DNA of 47,903 nt from an uncultured Bacteroidales bacterium (GTDB lineage: Bacteria > Bacteroidota > Bacteroidia > Bacteroidales > Bacteroidaceae), in NCBI GenBank assembly GCA_902760965.1, contig CACWIN010000022.1:1-47903 (forward strand), in the 5' to 3' direction. The notes below the pieces were generated by a model. The model worked only from the letters and a program-made list of their open reading frames with translations, was not told the DNA's origin and ran no database searches. Both the position numbers and the translations under genes were made by a program. This document shows positions 31,236-39,406 of this stretch, piece by piece; position 1 is the first letter of the stretch, and each line of letters opens with the position of its first letter.

Positions 31236-32174
31236 ATGAATAAGAAAACCTTTGCTATAGTCACAGCGGCACTTGCAGTCGTGTTGGCGGTATCAGCCGT
31301 AATAGTTTTTACGTCCAGAACTCCCCATGGAAACAACGAGTCTTTCATAGATTGTGAAAGCACGGTTTGTACGTCCGATGATATTCAGCCCGAGTTCCCG
31401 GGAGGCAGAAAGGCGTACCTGGAGTATATAAGAAGGAACATGAACTATCCTGCTGATGCCCTTAGAAACGGCGTAGAAGGAGGTGTTCTAGTAAAGTTCA
31501 TTGTAGAAAATGACGGCTCAATCAGCAATGCGGAGATATTAAGAAGTATGACGGAGAGTTTCGACGCCGAGGCGTTAAGGCTTATCTGCCACATGCCCAA
31601 CTGGACACCAGGAGTATGGAAAGGAAAAACAAGAAGAATGCAGGTTATCAGACTTGTTGACTTCCGAATAGAAGAAAAAAACGGTTTGGATATTGAAGCT
31701 GATGAAGCGGATGTACAAGAGTCACCCGCAACTACCGCGTTTACTCAGGATAAGCTTAAACCTGGTACTATCATCAGCGGCATAGTATCAGATGCTTCAA
31801 CTGGTGAACCAATAGGCAATGCATTAATCGTTGAGACTGTTATGAATGATACTGCTGCATACTATTATACCCGTACAGACAGAGACGGACGTTTTTCTTA
31901 TCCGCTTTTCGGAACAGGGCACGTGTTGAAGGTGATTGCAAACCAACGTGTGTATAAGATAGTAAAGATTCCTTTGGAAAATATGACAACTTACGAAATT
32001 AAGTTGGAAAAAGATCCTGACGGCGATGGAGGTGATGGAGTCATGTATTCCATAGGACCATTTGATATACGCGAAGGCTGGGAAAAAAGTCGTTCAGGCT
32101 CTAATATCAGTGTTGTAAAACCAGGTTCTCTGAGGGATGACGGCGAAGGTATCCTAATTGAAGAGATAGAATGA
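31236..32174 (+). CDS. TonB C-terminal domain protein fused to a carboxypeptidase-regulatory-like domain
   Basis: A 312-residue protein anchored by one N-terminal helix (FAIVTAALAVVLAVSAVIVF, 5-24). Residues about 50-145 are a TonB_C domain: PEFPGGRKAYLEYIRRNMNY, GVEGGVLVKFIVENDGSISN, FDAEALRLICHMPNWTPG, then the family's basic RRMQV. Residues about 178-262 are a CarboxypepD_reg-like sandwich (PGTIISGIVSDASTGEPIGN, DRDGRFSYPLFG). In ordinary TonB the last domain contacts receptor TonB boxes. Here a domain normally found on the receptor side is attached to it, without ExbB/ExbD nearby. It may be a fixed, self-contained periplasmic module rather than an energy transducer. Confidence 0.75.
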   Translation: MNKKTFAIVTAALAVVLAVSAVIVFTSRTPHGNNESFIDCESTVCTSDDIQPEFPGGRKAYLEYIRRNMNYPADALRNGVEGGVLVKFIVENDGSISNAEILRSMTESFDAEALRLICHMPNWTPGVWKGKTRRMQVIRLVDFRIEEKNGLDIEADEADVQESPATTAFTQDKLKPGTIISGIVSDASTGEPIGNALIVETVMNDTAAYYYTRTDRDGRFSYPLFGTGHVLKVIANQRVYKIVKIPLENMTTYEIKLEKDPDGDGGDGVMYSIGPFDIREGWEKSRSGSNISVVKPGSLRDDGEGILIEEIE

Positions 32175-32241
32175 CTGTCTTGGAAATGCATATCTCAAAT
32201 ACAAAAATGGGTAAATCGTTTTAATTGGCCGTTCTTTTTAG

Positions 32242-32249
32242 TAAGTTTG
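32242..32249 (+). promoter_or_regulatory. -7 box (TAAGTTTG) before the small overlapping frames
   Basis: A full TAnnTTTG match, 20-27 bases upstream of the two candidate starts at 32269 and 32276. The -33 box is not clear. Confidence 0.55.
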
Positions 32250-32275
32250 TAGTCGAAACAAAGAGATTATGAGTC

Positions 32276-32431
32276 ATGACATTCTTCAATCAATTCCACA
32301 AGGAGGCTACGGAGCGTACGATGAGGAAAATCGCAAAATCCAAGGAATCGCCGATGAACTCAAGAGACTTTGCCGAATACATGAAGAAGAATTTGGAGAC
32401 AGCCAAACAAATGGAGGCAGCCTCGAAATAG
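32276..32431 (+). CDS. Small basic protein (51 residues), overlapping an alternative 68-residue frame
   Basis: This frame begins MTFFNQFHKEATERTMRKIA, continues with KSKESPMNSRDFAEYMKKNL and ends ETAKQMEAASK: a compact, helical, Lys/Glu-rich protein with a conserved look (SPMNSRDFAEYMKKN). The other frame at 32269-32475 (MSHDILQSIPQGGYGAYDEE and on, 68 residues, acidic) covers it completely. Both lie behind the same promoter box. I prefer the shorter frame on sequence character, but the choice is unsure and only one need be real. Confidence 0.4.
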   Translation: MTFFNQFHKEATERTMRKIAKSKESPMNSRDFAEYMKKNLETAKQMEAASK

Positions 32432-32534
32432 AACAACGTATTACTGAACAATACGCAAACAGTTACGGAGCTTAGTCATCAATTCTCTTTCAAACATGAC
32501 AATCGACGTTTTAGATGCTCCAAAGATAGATTCT

Positions 32535-32621
32535 TTCTAAAACATAACCAACTTTTATAGCATTTTCTTCTAAAACATAACCAACTTTAGTGCCAAATTC
32601 TTCTATATCATAATCACGCAC
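32535..32621. repeat. Three repeats at 33-bp spacing
   Basis: TTCTAAAACATAACCAACTT begins at 32535 and again at 32568. A degenerate form (TTCTATATCATAATCACGCA) begins at 32601. The number of units (three) echoes the sets ahead of the two ATPases, though here no ATPase is adjacent and the spacing is 33, not 23. Confidence 0.7.
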
Positions 32622-32726
32622 AATAAGCCTAAGGCGGGTGAAACCGTGGATATTCCTATTGACACGACCTTCTTTGAGATCAAGATGAAGAAATGGGACT
32701 TAAGAACGGATCAATCTGAAAAATAA
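32622..32726 (+). pseudogene. Internally deleted copy of the regulatory-domain gene
   Basis: AATAAGCCTAAGGCGGGTGA matches the DNA encoding DKPKAGD near 28894, and CTATTGACACGACC plus TTTGA.ATCAA.ATGAAG matches the DNA encoding IDTTYFEIKMK near 29102. The roughly 180 bases between these in the intact gene are missing, and neither signal peptide nor C-terminal part remains. It reads NKPKAGETVDIPIDTTFFEI and stops at 32726. Confidence 0.8.
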
Positions 32727-32801
32727 TCAGTATGTTTACGGCCAATAATGCAGTATATGTATAGTTTGCTTTAATAACAATGTTTTTTTAATGGTATGAT
32801 T

Positions 32802-34160
32802 ATGAAAAAGTTTGGATTGTTTTTTGTTATGACTGCGGCATTTATGCTCAGTATGTCTTTTGCATCTTGCGACAAGCTTGATTCTGATGATAAAACATCC
32901 GGAGACGATCAAGCCTTCTTCCCTATCTCATATGCCGACAAGACTGTTGCAGCCTGGTATTCTCTTTCCCAAAAGGAAGACAACAAGACCAGGACCGAAG
33001 CTGTTTTCCTCTTTACTGACAGCACTTTGGTGGTGACCAAGAATAAGGTCTATTCAAAAGAGGATGGCCGAAATCCCGAGCGTTCAATTACGGCCGAAGC
33101 TAAATACAAATTTACCCAAGGTAGTGATTACACTAACGGCACAGCATTGGTTACACTCAGTGACAGCGCCAAAACCAGTTTTGAGGTTACCATTACCGAT
33201 GGAAAGCTGTCTGCAATGGGAGAGATTTTCACCAAGCAGGACAACTCAAAGGTACCTACACCTAAACAGCCTTCCGATAATAATGGGAACGGCGGTAATA
33301 ATCAGGGGGGCAACAATGGCGGAAACAATGGCGATGGCAACGACCTGGATCCCTTCTTCCCTAAGGCATATGAAGGCAAGAGCTTAGCGGCATGGTACTC
33401 ATATTCCGCAACCGAAGCAGCACAAGGATATGAATTTAAAAGAACAGCGGCAGTCTATTTATTTGAAGACAATACATATGTCGCTACCATTAACATGTCA
33501 ACTTCCAATCCGCAGTATGGGCAACATAGTAGTTGTATGATCGTATCAGAAGGTACCTATCAGAAAGTTGAGGGGAACTTTACCACAGGTAAGATTACAA
33601 TTACAGATGATAAGAATAGCATGACCGTTGAAATCCAGGACGGACAGTTAAAGATTAAAGATACAGAGACTCCTGAAGTGTCTATATATATCAAGCAGGA
33701 TAATACAAAACTCCCAAAGCCAAGCGAACCTACAGACATGGGCGGTGGTGACAACGGCGGTGACAACGGCGATGGCAATGGTACACAGGCTTTCTTCCCA
33801 ATCACATATGCCGGCATGACAGTTGATGCATGGTATTCAAATTCACACTCGGATGGATCAGGTACAACAGTGCAGGCTGTATTCCTTTTTGATAACGACA
33901 GTCTGGTGGTAACCATGGTTTATGTCCCCTCTCAAGAGGCTGGCGGTAGTATGGTGTGTGAAATATTATCCGAGGGTACTTTTACGCTCACCGGAAACTA
34001 CGATAACGGTACGGCCCAAGTATACGATACAGACGGCGAATTGATTTATAGAGATCTAAGTATTGTTAGCGGTAAGTTTTCTCTTATGAGTCAAACATTC
34101 ACCAGGCAGGACAACTCAAATGTTCCGACACCAACCCAGCCCACAAATATGGATAGTTAG
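32802..34160 (+). CDS. Lipoprotein with three tandem domain repeats
   Basis: From the ATG at 32802 the protein has 452 residues, with a signal peptide and lipobox SFASC. Three similar beta-rich repeats of about 115-140 residues follow. Each opens with FFP(I/K).YA.(K/M)(T/S)(V/L).AWYS (near 40, 187 and 335), continues with a strand pattern ending in G.(F/I)T.QDN(S/T), and closes with a PTP.QP or PKPSEPT motif. The repeats are separated by Gly/Asn/Asp linkers (GNGGNNQGGNNGGNNGDGN and a shorter one). The repeats resemble lipocalin-like small barrels of Bacteroidetes, but no family was recognised. It likely sits on the cell surface. It is followed by a terminator. Confidence 0.72.
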   Translation: MKKFGLFFVMTAAFMLSMSFASCDKLDSDDKTSGDDQAFFPISYADKTVAAWYSLSQKEDNKTRTEAVFLFTDSTLVVTKNKVYSKEDGRNPERSITAEAKYKFTQGSDYTNGTALVTLSDSAKTSFEVTITDGKLSAMGEIFTKQDNSKVPTPKQPSDNNGNGGNNQGGNNGGNNGDGNDLDPFFPKAYEGKSLAAWYSYSATEAAQGYEFKRTAAVYLFEDNTYVATINMSTSNPQYGQHSSCMIVSEGTYQKVEGNFTTGKITITDDKNSMTVEIQDGQLKIKDTETPEVSIYIKQDNTKLPKPSEPTDMGGGDNGGDNGDGNGTQAFFPITYAGMTVDAWYSNSHSDGSGTTVQAVFLFDNDSLVVTMVYVPSQEAGGSMVCEILSEGTFTLTGNYDNGTAQVYDTDGELIYRDLSIVSGKFSLMSQTFTRQDNSNVPTPTQPTNMDS

Positions 34161-34184
34161 GGCTCATCTATTAAGTAGTCTAAG

Positions 34185-34213
34185 ACAGGTCGCTTATGGC
34201 GGCCTGTTTTTTT
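34185..34213 (+). terminator. Terminator after the repeat lipoprotein gene
   Basis: ACAGGTCGC pairs with GCGGCCTGT (one G.U pair), followed by TTTTTT, 25 bases after the stop. It abuts the mnmA promoter. Confidence 0.9.
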
Positions 34214-34214
34214 G

Positions 34215-34222
34215 TACCTTTG
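34215..34222 (+). promoter_or_regulatory. -7 box of the mnmA promoter (TACCTTTG)
   Basis: A full TAnnTTTG match ending only 4 bases before the mnmA ATG at 34227. If transcription starts the usual 5-7 bases past the box, the mRNA would be leaderless. Confidence 0.6.
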
Positions 34223-34226
34223 CGGC

Positions 34227-35609
34227 ATGAAAGTGTGCATAGGTCTTTCTGGAGGCGTTGACTCCAGCGTGGCGGCTCTGTTGCTTAAGCAGCAGGGCTA
34301 TGATGTTTTTGCCATGTTCATGCAGAACTGGCATGACACCGAGGGCACGCTGCACGGTGACTGCGAATGGGAGGAGGACCGCCTGGTGGCCGAGATGGTG
34401 GCCAAAAAGATAGGCATACCTTTCCATTTTGTGGACCTGAGCGATGAGTACCGCCGCCGCGTGGTGGATTACATGTTCAGTGAGTATGAGCAGGGCCGCA
34501 CCCCCAACCCCGATGTGCTTTGCAACCGCGAGATAAAGTTCGATGCATTCCTTGACGCCGCCCTTAAACTTGGGGCCGATATGGTCGCAACGGGCCACTA
34601 CTGCCGCAAGGAGGAATTCAAGGCCGATGACGGCAAACCCATATACCGAATATTTGAGGGCACAGACCCCGGCAAGGACCAGAGCTACTTTCTGTGCCAG
34701 CTCAACCAGGAGCAGCTATCACGCGCACTGTTCCCCATAGGTCATCTGCTCAAGAAAGAGGTGCGCCAGATTGCGGCCGATGCCGCCCTACCCTCGGCCA
34801 CCAAGAAAGACTCTCAGGGCATCTGTTTTGTGGGCAAGGTGGATTTGCCGGAGTTCCTAAAGCAGAAACTCAAGAGCGTTGATGGCAACATAGTTGAGGT
34901 CTATCCCGATTTTTACACCGCCAACCCCCACTTTAAGTTCCAGCAGGAGACCCTGTCAAGCATCACATCCGATGGCTCCGCAGCCAATATGGTGACCGGC
35001 TATATCAGTGAGGACAAGTGTACCGACACGCTCTGTTCCAACCATTACGATGAGAGCAAAATTGCCGCTCTCACAGACGAGACCTTGGAGCGCCTTGCCA
35101 CACCCTACCGCTACGATTCCATAAAATTCATAACCGAGACCTACCGCTCCGGCCGCAAGCACGTAAAGATGACCCGCTTCAAGGCCAATCCTTGGGGCAA
35201 GATTATAGGTACGCATTACGGAGCGCAGTTCTTTACCATCGGCCAACGCCACGGTCTGAACGTGGGCGGACATGATGATTCACTGTTTGTGATTGCAACC
35301 GATATAGGAAACAATGTGGTTTATGCCGGCGAGGGGCACACCCACCCCGGCCTGTCACGCAGCTGCCTTAAAATAGAATCGGGACAGATCCACTGGATCC
35401 GCCCCGACCTAACCATGAAAATCGGTGAAATACGCCGTTACCGTGTTCGTATCCGCTATCGCCAGCCTTTGCAGGACGCCTGGCTCATACAGCGAGCATC
35501 GGGCCTCTTTATCATCTTTGACGAGCCCCAGCGCGGCATCACGCCCGGACAATTCGCTGCTTGGTACGCTCCGGACTCCGAAATGCTCGGCTCCGGTGTA
35601 ATACAATAA
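34227..35609 (+). CDS. mnmA: tRNA-specific 2-thiouridylase MnmA with a large insertion
   Basis: MnmA adds sulfur to U34 of tRNA-Lys, Glu and Gln. The ATG at 34227 (MKVCIGLSGGVDSS) gives 460 residues, about 90-100 more than usual. The ATP-pyrophosphatase loop SGGVDSS is at 8-14, and the two catalytic cysteines are Cys99 in NPDVLCN and Cys200 in DSQGICFVG. A segment at about 224-326 (VEVYPDFYTANPHFKFQQET onward, including CTDTLC) interrupts the chain between GNIVEV and the normal continuation HYGAQFFTIGQRHGL. The usual C-terminal barrel follows. It converges on the 1210-residue protein gene with a single base between the stops. Confidence 0.92.
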   Translation: MKVCIGLSGGVDSSVAALLLKQQGYDVFAMFMQNWHDTEGTLHGDCEWEEDRLVAEMVAKKIGIPFHFVDLSDEYRRRVVDYMFSEYEQGRTPNPDVLCNREIKFDAFLDAALKLGADMVATGHYCRKEEFKADDGKPIYRIFEGTDPGKDQSYFLCQLNQEQLSRALFPIGHLLKKEVRQIAADAALPSATKKDSQGICFVGKVDLPEFLKQKLKSVDGNIVEVYPDFYTANPHFKFQQETLSSITSDGSAANMVTGYISEDKCTDTLCSNHYDESKIAALTDETLERLATPYRYDSIKFITETYRSGRKHVKMTRFKANPWGKIIGTHYGAQFFTIGQRHGLNVGGHDDSLFVIATDIGNNVVYAGEGHTHPGLSRSCLKIESGQIHWIRPDLTMKIGEIRRYRVRIRYRQPLQDAWLIQRASGLFIIFDEPQRGITPGQFAAWYAPDSEMLGSGVIQ

Positions 35610-35610
35610 C

Positions 35611-38600
35611 TCACTTCACCTGGACTTTGACTGTCTTGCCGTCGACCACAATCATATAAGTACCGGGAGCAACGCTAGCCGACACTGACCCTACGCCCCA
35701 TGCTACACCTGCGCCAGACAGAGCAACAATCCTGATAATGGAATCCTGATTGGCCGAAACGCTAATCACGCCGTCATAAACGTTGATATCCAAATCAACG
35801 GCAGCAAAGCCCTCAACCTTGGTAAGAGTAGCATAATTGAATGTCAACCTTGCATTAAAGACCTCAGACCATCCTGTTCCATTATAGATCTCACTAGTCA
35901 TTGACTGATAATCTGTGTTTTTATCGCTTCTATATGCCACAAGTAAAGTCATGCGCGTATCAAGTTCCCACTTGGACTGAGTCTGGTTCCAGATTGACTT
36001 GGTTTCAGCTTGCTTTTGATACGTATCGGTGCTCTCATATTCTTCTAAAGCCTTGTAATCCTTAACCCATTGCCTGGTTGATTTGTTCCATTTGTAATTG
36101 ATCATCTCAAACGAATTCTCATTGTACTGACGCTCATATTTTTCTTCTCCTACCCAGCACCATTCATCTTCATCCCACTCATATGAGGCCGACATTTCAT
36201 AATCGGAGTTGTATTTGTAGCTGTGATCATGTTTGTTCTGGCCGCGCCATGCATCCTTTTCTGCATCCCAAGTATATGTCTCATAATAGTACACATCATC
36301 CAATGTGTAATTGACCTCCTTTTCGGATAGAGTCCATTCACCTGTTGTTTCCAAAGGTTCATATGTGATTCTTACAACTTGATTGCCCTCTTCATCATAC
36401 TCAAATTCCTCCTTTCTTGATGGAGCCCACGTCCACTTGTCATCGTCCCAAAAATATGTGGCCGACATTATCTCTCTTCCGTTACTGTCATAAGCGCTTT
36501 CTCTCTTTTCATAATCGCCACGCCAGTCATTCTTATTATAATCCCAACTGTATGTTGCAGAGAGTGTCTCTTTCTTGGAAACCGGATCAAAGTCACTTTC
36601 ACTCTTATAATTGCCAACCCATCGGGATTCATAGCTATCCCAGTAATAGATTGCATGCATTACTATATTGTCATTAGGTCCATAGGCATACTCTCCCTTG
36701 CCCGACCCAATCCAAGCAGCTGTATCGGCATAGTAATCGTAACCCATGCTGTATGATTCCGTATAGATAATCCTTCCCTTAGAATCCCTACGTTCCAAAC
36801 TCTTGGCCCTTTCTTGCCAACTATCACTATAAGAATCCCATTCCGAATACAGAACATTGACAGAGCCGGATTCATCATCGTATGTAAGTTGTTTTTTTGA
36901 ACTGGGAACCCATCTCCAGACAGTTTCATAGGTGTCGTAATTAAAAGATGCCTCATAAGCGCTGTCCACATACTCCGTAATACGGTCACCTGTAAAAATG
37001 GCCAGACTCTTCTCTACAAGAATAAGATCTTGAGCATTATCATCGAATCTATAAGCATAAACGTCCTGTTCCTGACCCGATGGAGTATAAGTATAGACCT
37101 TCTTGCTCACTAAAACCCAGTCTGAATAGTAGCGGTATTCCGAATGTTGGATCTGCCTGCCATTCTGATCATACTCATTTATGAACCTATAACTGCCAAC
37201 CCATTCACCCGTTGACCAATAATACTCCGAATGAATAGCCTGTTCTCCTGTTGCAGTATATTCGTTCTCTATTTTATCACCATAGTCCCAAGAACTTGTT
37301 TCCTGGTTCCAATCATTGTAATTTATTTGGCTCAAAATATTACCGGACTCATTGGTTACCCTCTCTGAATAAGAAGTTGGAATCCATTCAGTATCGTTAT
37401 TGTCATTAAGCGTACCATTGTAATAGGCATATACTTCTTTACCTGTACCATTACCGGTTTTAACCTCCATTCCTTCTCCTTGCCAAACTTTCTTTTCTGT
37501 ATTCCACGAATAATATACATACATGGTATCGTTACCATTTTGATCATATCCATGTGTTTCTTTGTATCCGTATGACCAAGTTTCAAGACTGGAATCCCAA
37601 TCGCTTCGGTATGAACTAAGAATCTGCCTACCATTGTCGTTATATTCACTTTCACGAATTTCCCAACATACCAGTTCGCCGTTTACAGGTTTCCAATACT
37701 CCTCTCTTAATATATGCTTATCAATATAACTGTACCATTCGGTATCAATAGTCCTGTATTCGTACTGGCATATCTTACGCTCAGTCAGCACATCATTCCT
37801 ATATGTGTCAACTGTTATCTCATCGCCATGATCATTATACTCATACTTGTAATCCGTAACACTCCAGTCCTGATTATAGCTGTCCCAATATGATTCCTTT
37901 TTGTCCGAAACAAAAAACTTGGGTTTTTCGCTATCCACTACATCCATTACAACATATTCGTACTCAGTCTTGTGTCGGGGTGTCCAACTTGTTGAACCGT
38001 CACCAGCTACAGCGAGATCGTAACTGATTTCATATTTTTTTGGTTGCGAGTAGTAATAATAATCCTCTTTTGACAATTTCAGTTCTTCCCAAGTATAATT
38101 CATGTATTCCTTTTTATCACCGTAACTGGGCACATAGTTACCGGATCCGTCATCGTAATAATAAATCTCCCAGCTTCCACACTCCAGAGTATCACCCTGA
38201 TAATCCCATCCTTGCTGTTCATACAAATAAAAATCCCGGGAATTATCGTCATATTCATAGTGTTCGGAATAAAACTTGTTTCCCTTGTTATTGTTCTGAG
38301 TTTTATTAATACCCGAAGGTGTCCAATCCTGTTTGCTGCTGTCCCAATTCCAATATTTTTGGATGGTTTGGGACCCAAAACTCTTCTCAGTAGTTACGGA
38401 TTCGTATTTGTCGCTGCCATACCAAAGGGTATCACTCTCACTATACCACATGTATTCATAGCATTCTATTCCTTCGCTGTTAACGCCTTTGGTATATCTT
38501 TGGTCATATACCCAAGTACCGTTGCCGTCCTTATCATAACTCATGTATGACTCTGTTTTGGTAACAAGATTGTCAGGCCTGTACTCATATTCATACTTTC

Positions 38601-39243
38601 TGCCCGGTTTAAGCACCCATGTCTCTTTACCGGTAATAGGATCCTGTGTATAGTGAGTACTCCACCTGATTACCTCAATTGGACGACCCTGGGAATCAAG
38701 AACCGATTCGGTCTTGTCCCATTCCTTATAATTGCCGAATTCATCCAAGCCACAGTTAATGTAGCTAATAAGCTCACCATCGTAATAGACCTCATTACGC
38801 AGTTCCAGAAAATGAAATTCACCTGTAATAGGATCAATATAATAGATCGAATCGGCTATAAGGTCATCGGTTTTGACACTTACGTCCTTAATAACGGCAT
38901 TCTCAGGAATCTTTACCTTATAACCATTATATTCGGACCAGACACCATCCGCATTCCGGATTGTCTGCTCTCTTTTGATACATTTGCCATTGGCATCGTA
39001 GGTATATACCACCCCACCTATATTCTGTTTTACACCTGCTTTAGTGTAAATCATATCACCACCTGTGAGTGTCAAATCGCCAAAAGCCTGGAACGGCTGA
39101 TTCATTTGCTCCAAATAGAACGACATGCCACCGCCTTTAGCTCCGGAACTGGCTGACATAATGCTCTTGACATTATCGTCTGCCCCAGCATTTATTGACC
39201 ATATGGTCAGAAACGCAACAAGAATGAGTAGATTTTTCTTCAT
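35611..39243 (-). CDS. Large secreted protein with many Tyr/Trp-rich repeats and a C-terminal sorting-like domain
   Basis: A 1210-residue exported protein (signal peptide MKKNLLILVAFLTIWSINAG). Most of the chain is a degenerate repeat of about 25-45 residues with the pattern W..S.K.E.EYDENGR.I...YS.WD (examples: EYEYDEEGNQVV, ENEYTATGEQAIHSEYYW). It resembles YD-type beta-hairpin repeats, but is richer in Trp and Tyr and lacks the usual RHS core. The last 70 residues (LDINVYDGVISVSANQDS, then ALSGAGVAWGVGSVSASVAP and GTYMIVVDGKTVKVQVK) look like a type IX secretion C-terminal sorting domain, suggesting surface delivery. The stop is one base from the mnmA stop. No enzymatic motif is visible. 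Confidence 0.7.
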   Translation of the reverse strand: MKKNLLILVAFLTIWSINAGADDNVKSIMSASSGAKGGGMSFYLEQMNQPFQAFGDLTLTGGDMIYTKAGVKQNIGGVVYTYDANGKCIKREQTIRNADGVWSEYNGYKVKIPENAVIKDVSVKTDDLIADSIYYIDPITGEFHFLELRNEVYYDGELISYINCGLDEFGNYKEWDKTESVLDSQGRPIEVIRWSTHYTQDPITGKETWVLKPGRKYEYEYRPDNLVTKTESYMSYDKDGNGTWVYDQRYTKGVNSEGIECYEYMWYSESDTLWYGSDKYESVTTEKSFGSQTIQKYWNWDSSKQDWTPSGINKTQNNNKGNKFYSEHYEYDDNSRDFYLYEQQGWDYQGDTLECGSWEIYYYDDGSGNYVPSYGDKKEYMNYTWEELKLSKEDYYYYSQPKKYEISYDLAVAGDGSTSWTPRHKTEYEYVVMDVVDSEKPKFFVSDKKESYWDSYNQDWSVTDYKYEYNDHGDEITVDTYRNDVLTERKICQYEYRTIDTEWYSYIDKHILREEYWKPVNGELVCWEIRESEYNDNGRQILSSYRSDWDSSLETWSYGYKETHGYDQNGNDTMYVYYSWNTEKKVWQGEGMEVKTGNGTGKEVYAYYNGTLNDNNDTEWIPTSYSERVTNESGNILSQINYNDWNQETSSWDYGDKIENEYTATGEQAIHSEYYWSTGEWVGSYRFINEYDQNGRQIQHSEYRYYSDWVLVSKKVYTYTPSGQEQDVYAYRFDDNAQDLILVEKSLAIFTGDRITEYVDSAYEASFNYDTYETVWRWVPSSKKQLTYDDESGSVNVLYSEWDSYSDSWQERAKSLERRDSKGRIIYTESYSMGYDYYADTAAWIGSGKGEYAYGPNDNIVMHAIYYWDSYESRWVGNYKSESDFDPVSKKETLSATYSWDYNKNDWRGDYEKRESAYDSNGREIMSATYFWDDDKWTWAPSRKEEFEYDEEGNQVVRITYEPLETTGEWTLSEKEVNYTLDDVYYYETYTWDAEKDAWRGQNKHDHSYKYNSDYEMSASYEWDEDEWCWVGEEKYERQYNENSFEMINYKWNKSTRQWVKDYKALEEYESTDTYQKQAETKSIWNQTQSKWELDTRMTLLVAYRSDKNTDYQSMTSEIYNGTGWSEVFNARLTFNYATLTKVEGFAAVDLDINVYDGVISVSANQDSIIRIVALSGAGVAWGVGSVSASVAPGTYMIVVDGKTVKVQVK

Positions 39244-39295
39244 AACGTTATGATTTTAATTAGGTTAGTCCAACAAAAAATAGTCCTCCAATTGG

Positions 39296-39303
39296 CAAAT
39301 ATA
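39296..39303 (-). promoter_or_regulatory. -7 box upstream of the large repeat protein (TATATTTG)
   Basis: The minus-strand TATATTTG is a full TAnnTTTG match, 53 bases before the start at 39243. No clear -33 box is seen. Confidence 0.55.
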
Positions 39304-39326
39304 TTAAAGTTTTTTAACGCGACATT

Positions 39327-39357
39327 AAAAAAGGCCCGGAATTTTCCGAGCCTTTTT
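39327..39357 (-). terminator. Terminator after the glycogen phosphorylase gene
   Basis: On the minus strand AAAAAAGGCTCGGAAAA and TTCCGGGCCTTTTTT pair with one wobble and are followed by T. The wobble is T.G on the minus-strand RNA but C-A on the plus strand, so it serves the glycogen operon. Confidence 0.88.
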
Positions 39358-39358
39358 T

Positions 39359-39391
39359 AATTCTCAATTCTAAATTCTAAATTCTCAATTT
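39359..39391. repeat. AT-rich AATTCTCAATT / AATTCTAA repeat
   Basis: AATTCTCAATTCTAAATTC, then TAAATTCTCAATT: short tandem units between the glycogen phosphorylase stop and its terminator. A related tract (TTCTCAATTTTCAATTATC, then AATTCTCAATT) lies between V-ATPase subunits I and K near 44219. Confidence 0.6.
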
Positions 39392-39406
39392 ATTATGTGA
39401 AATGGT

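Larger units (their letters stand above)
32175..32801. other. Region with a small gene, triple repeat and paralogue remnant
   Basis: The stretch holds a TAAGTTTG promoter box (32242-32249), overlapping small frames (32269-32475), three 33-bp-spaced repeats (32535-32621), and an internally deleted copy of the 28819 gene (32622-32726). The remaining 75 bases before the lipoprotein gene contain a near-match to a -7 box (TATAGTTTG). Confidence 0.6.

Noticed and set aside
38653-39156. Plus-strand frames opposite the 1210-residue protein
   Set aside because: They are antisense shadows of the repeat coding sequence, without start signals or recognisable domains.
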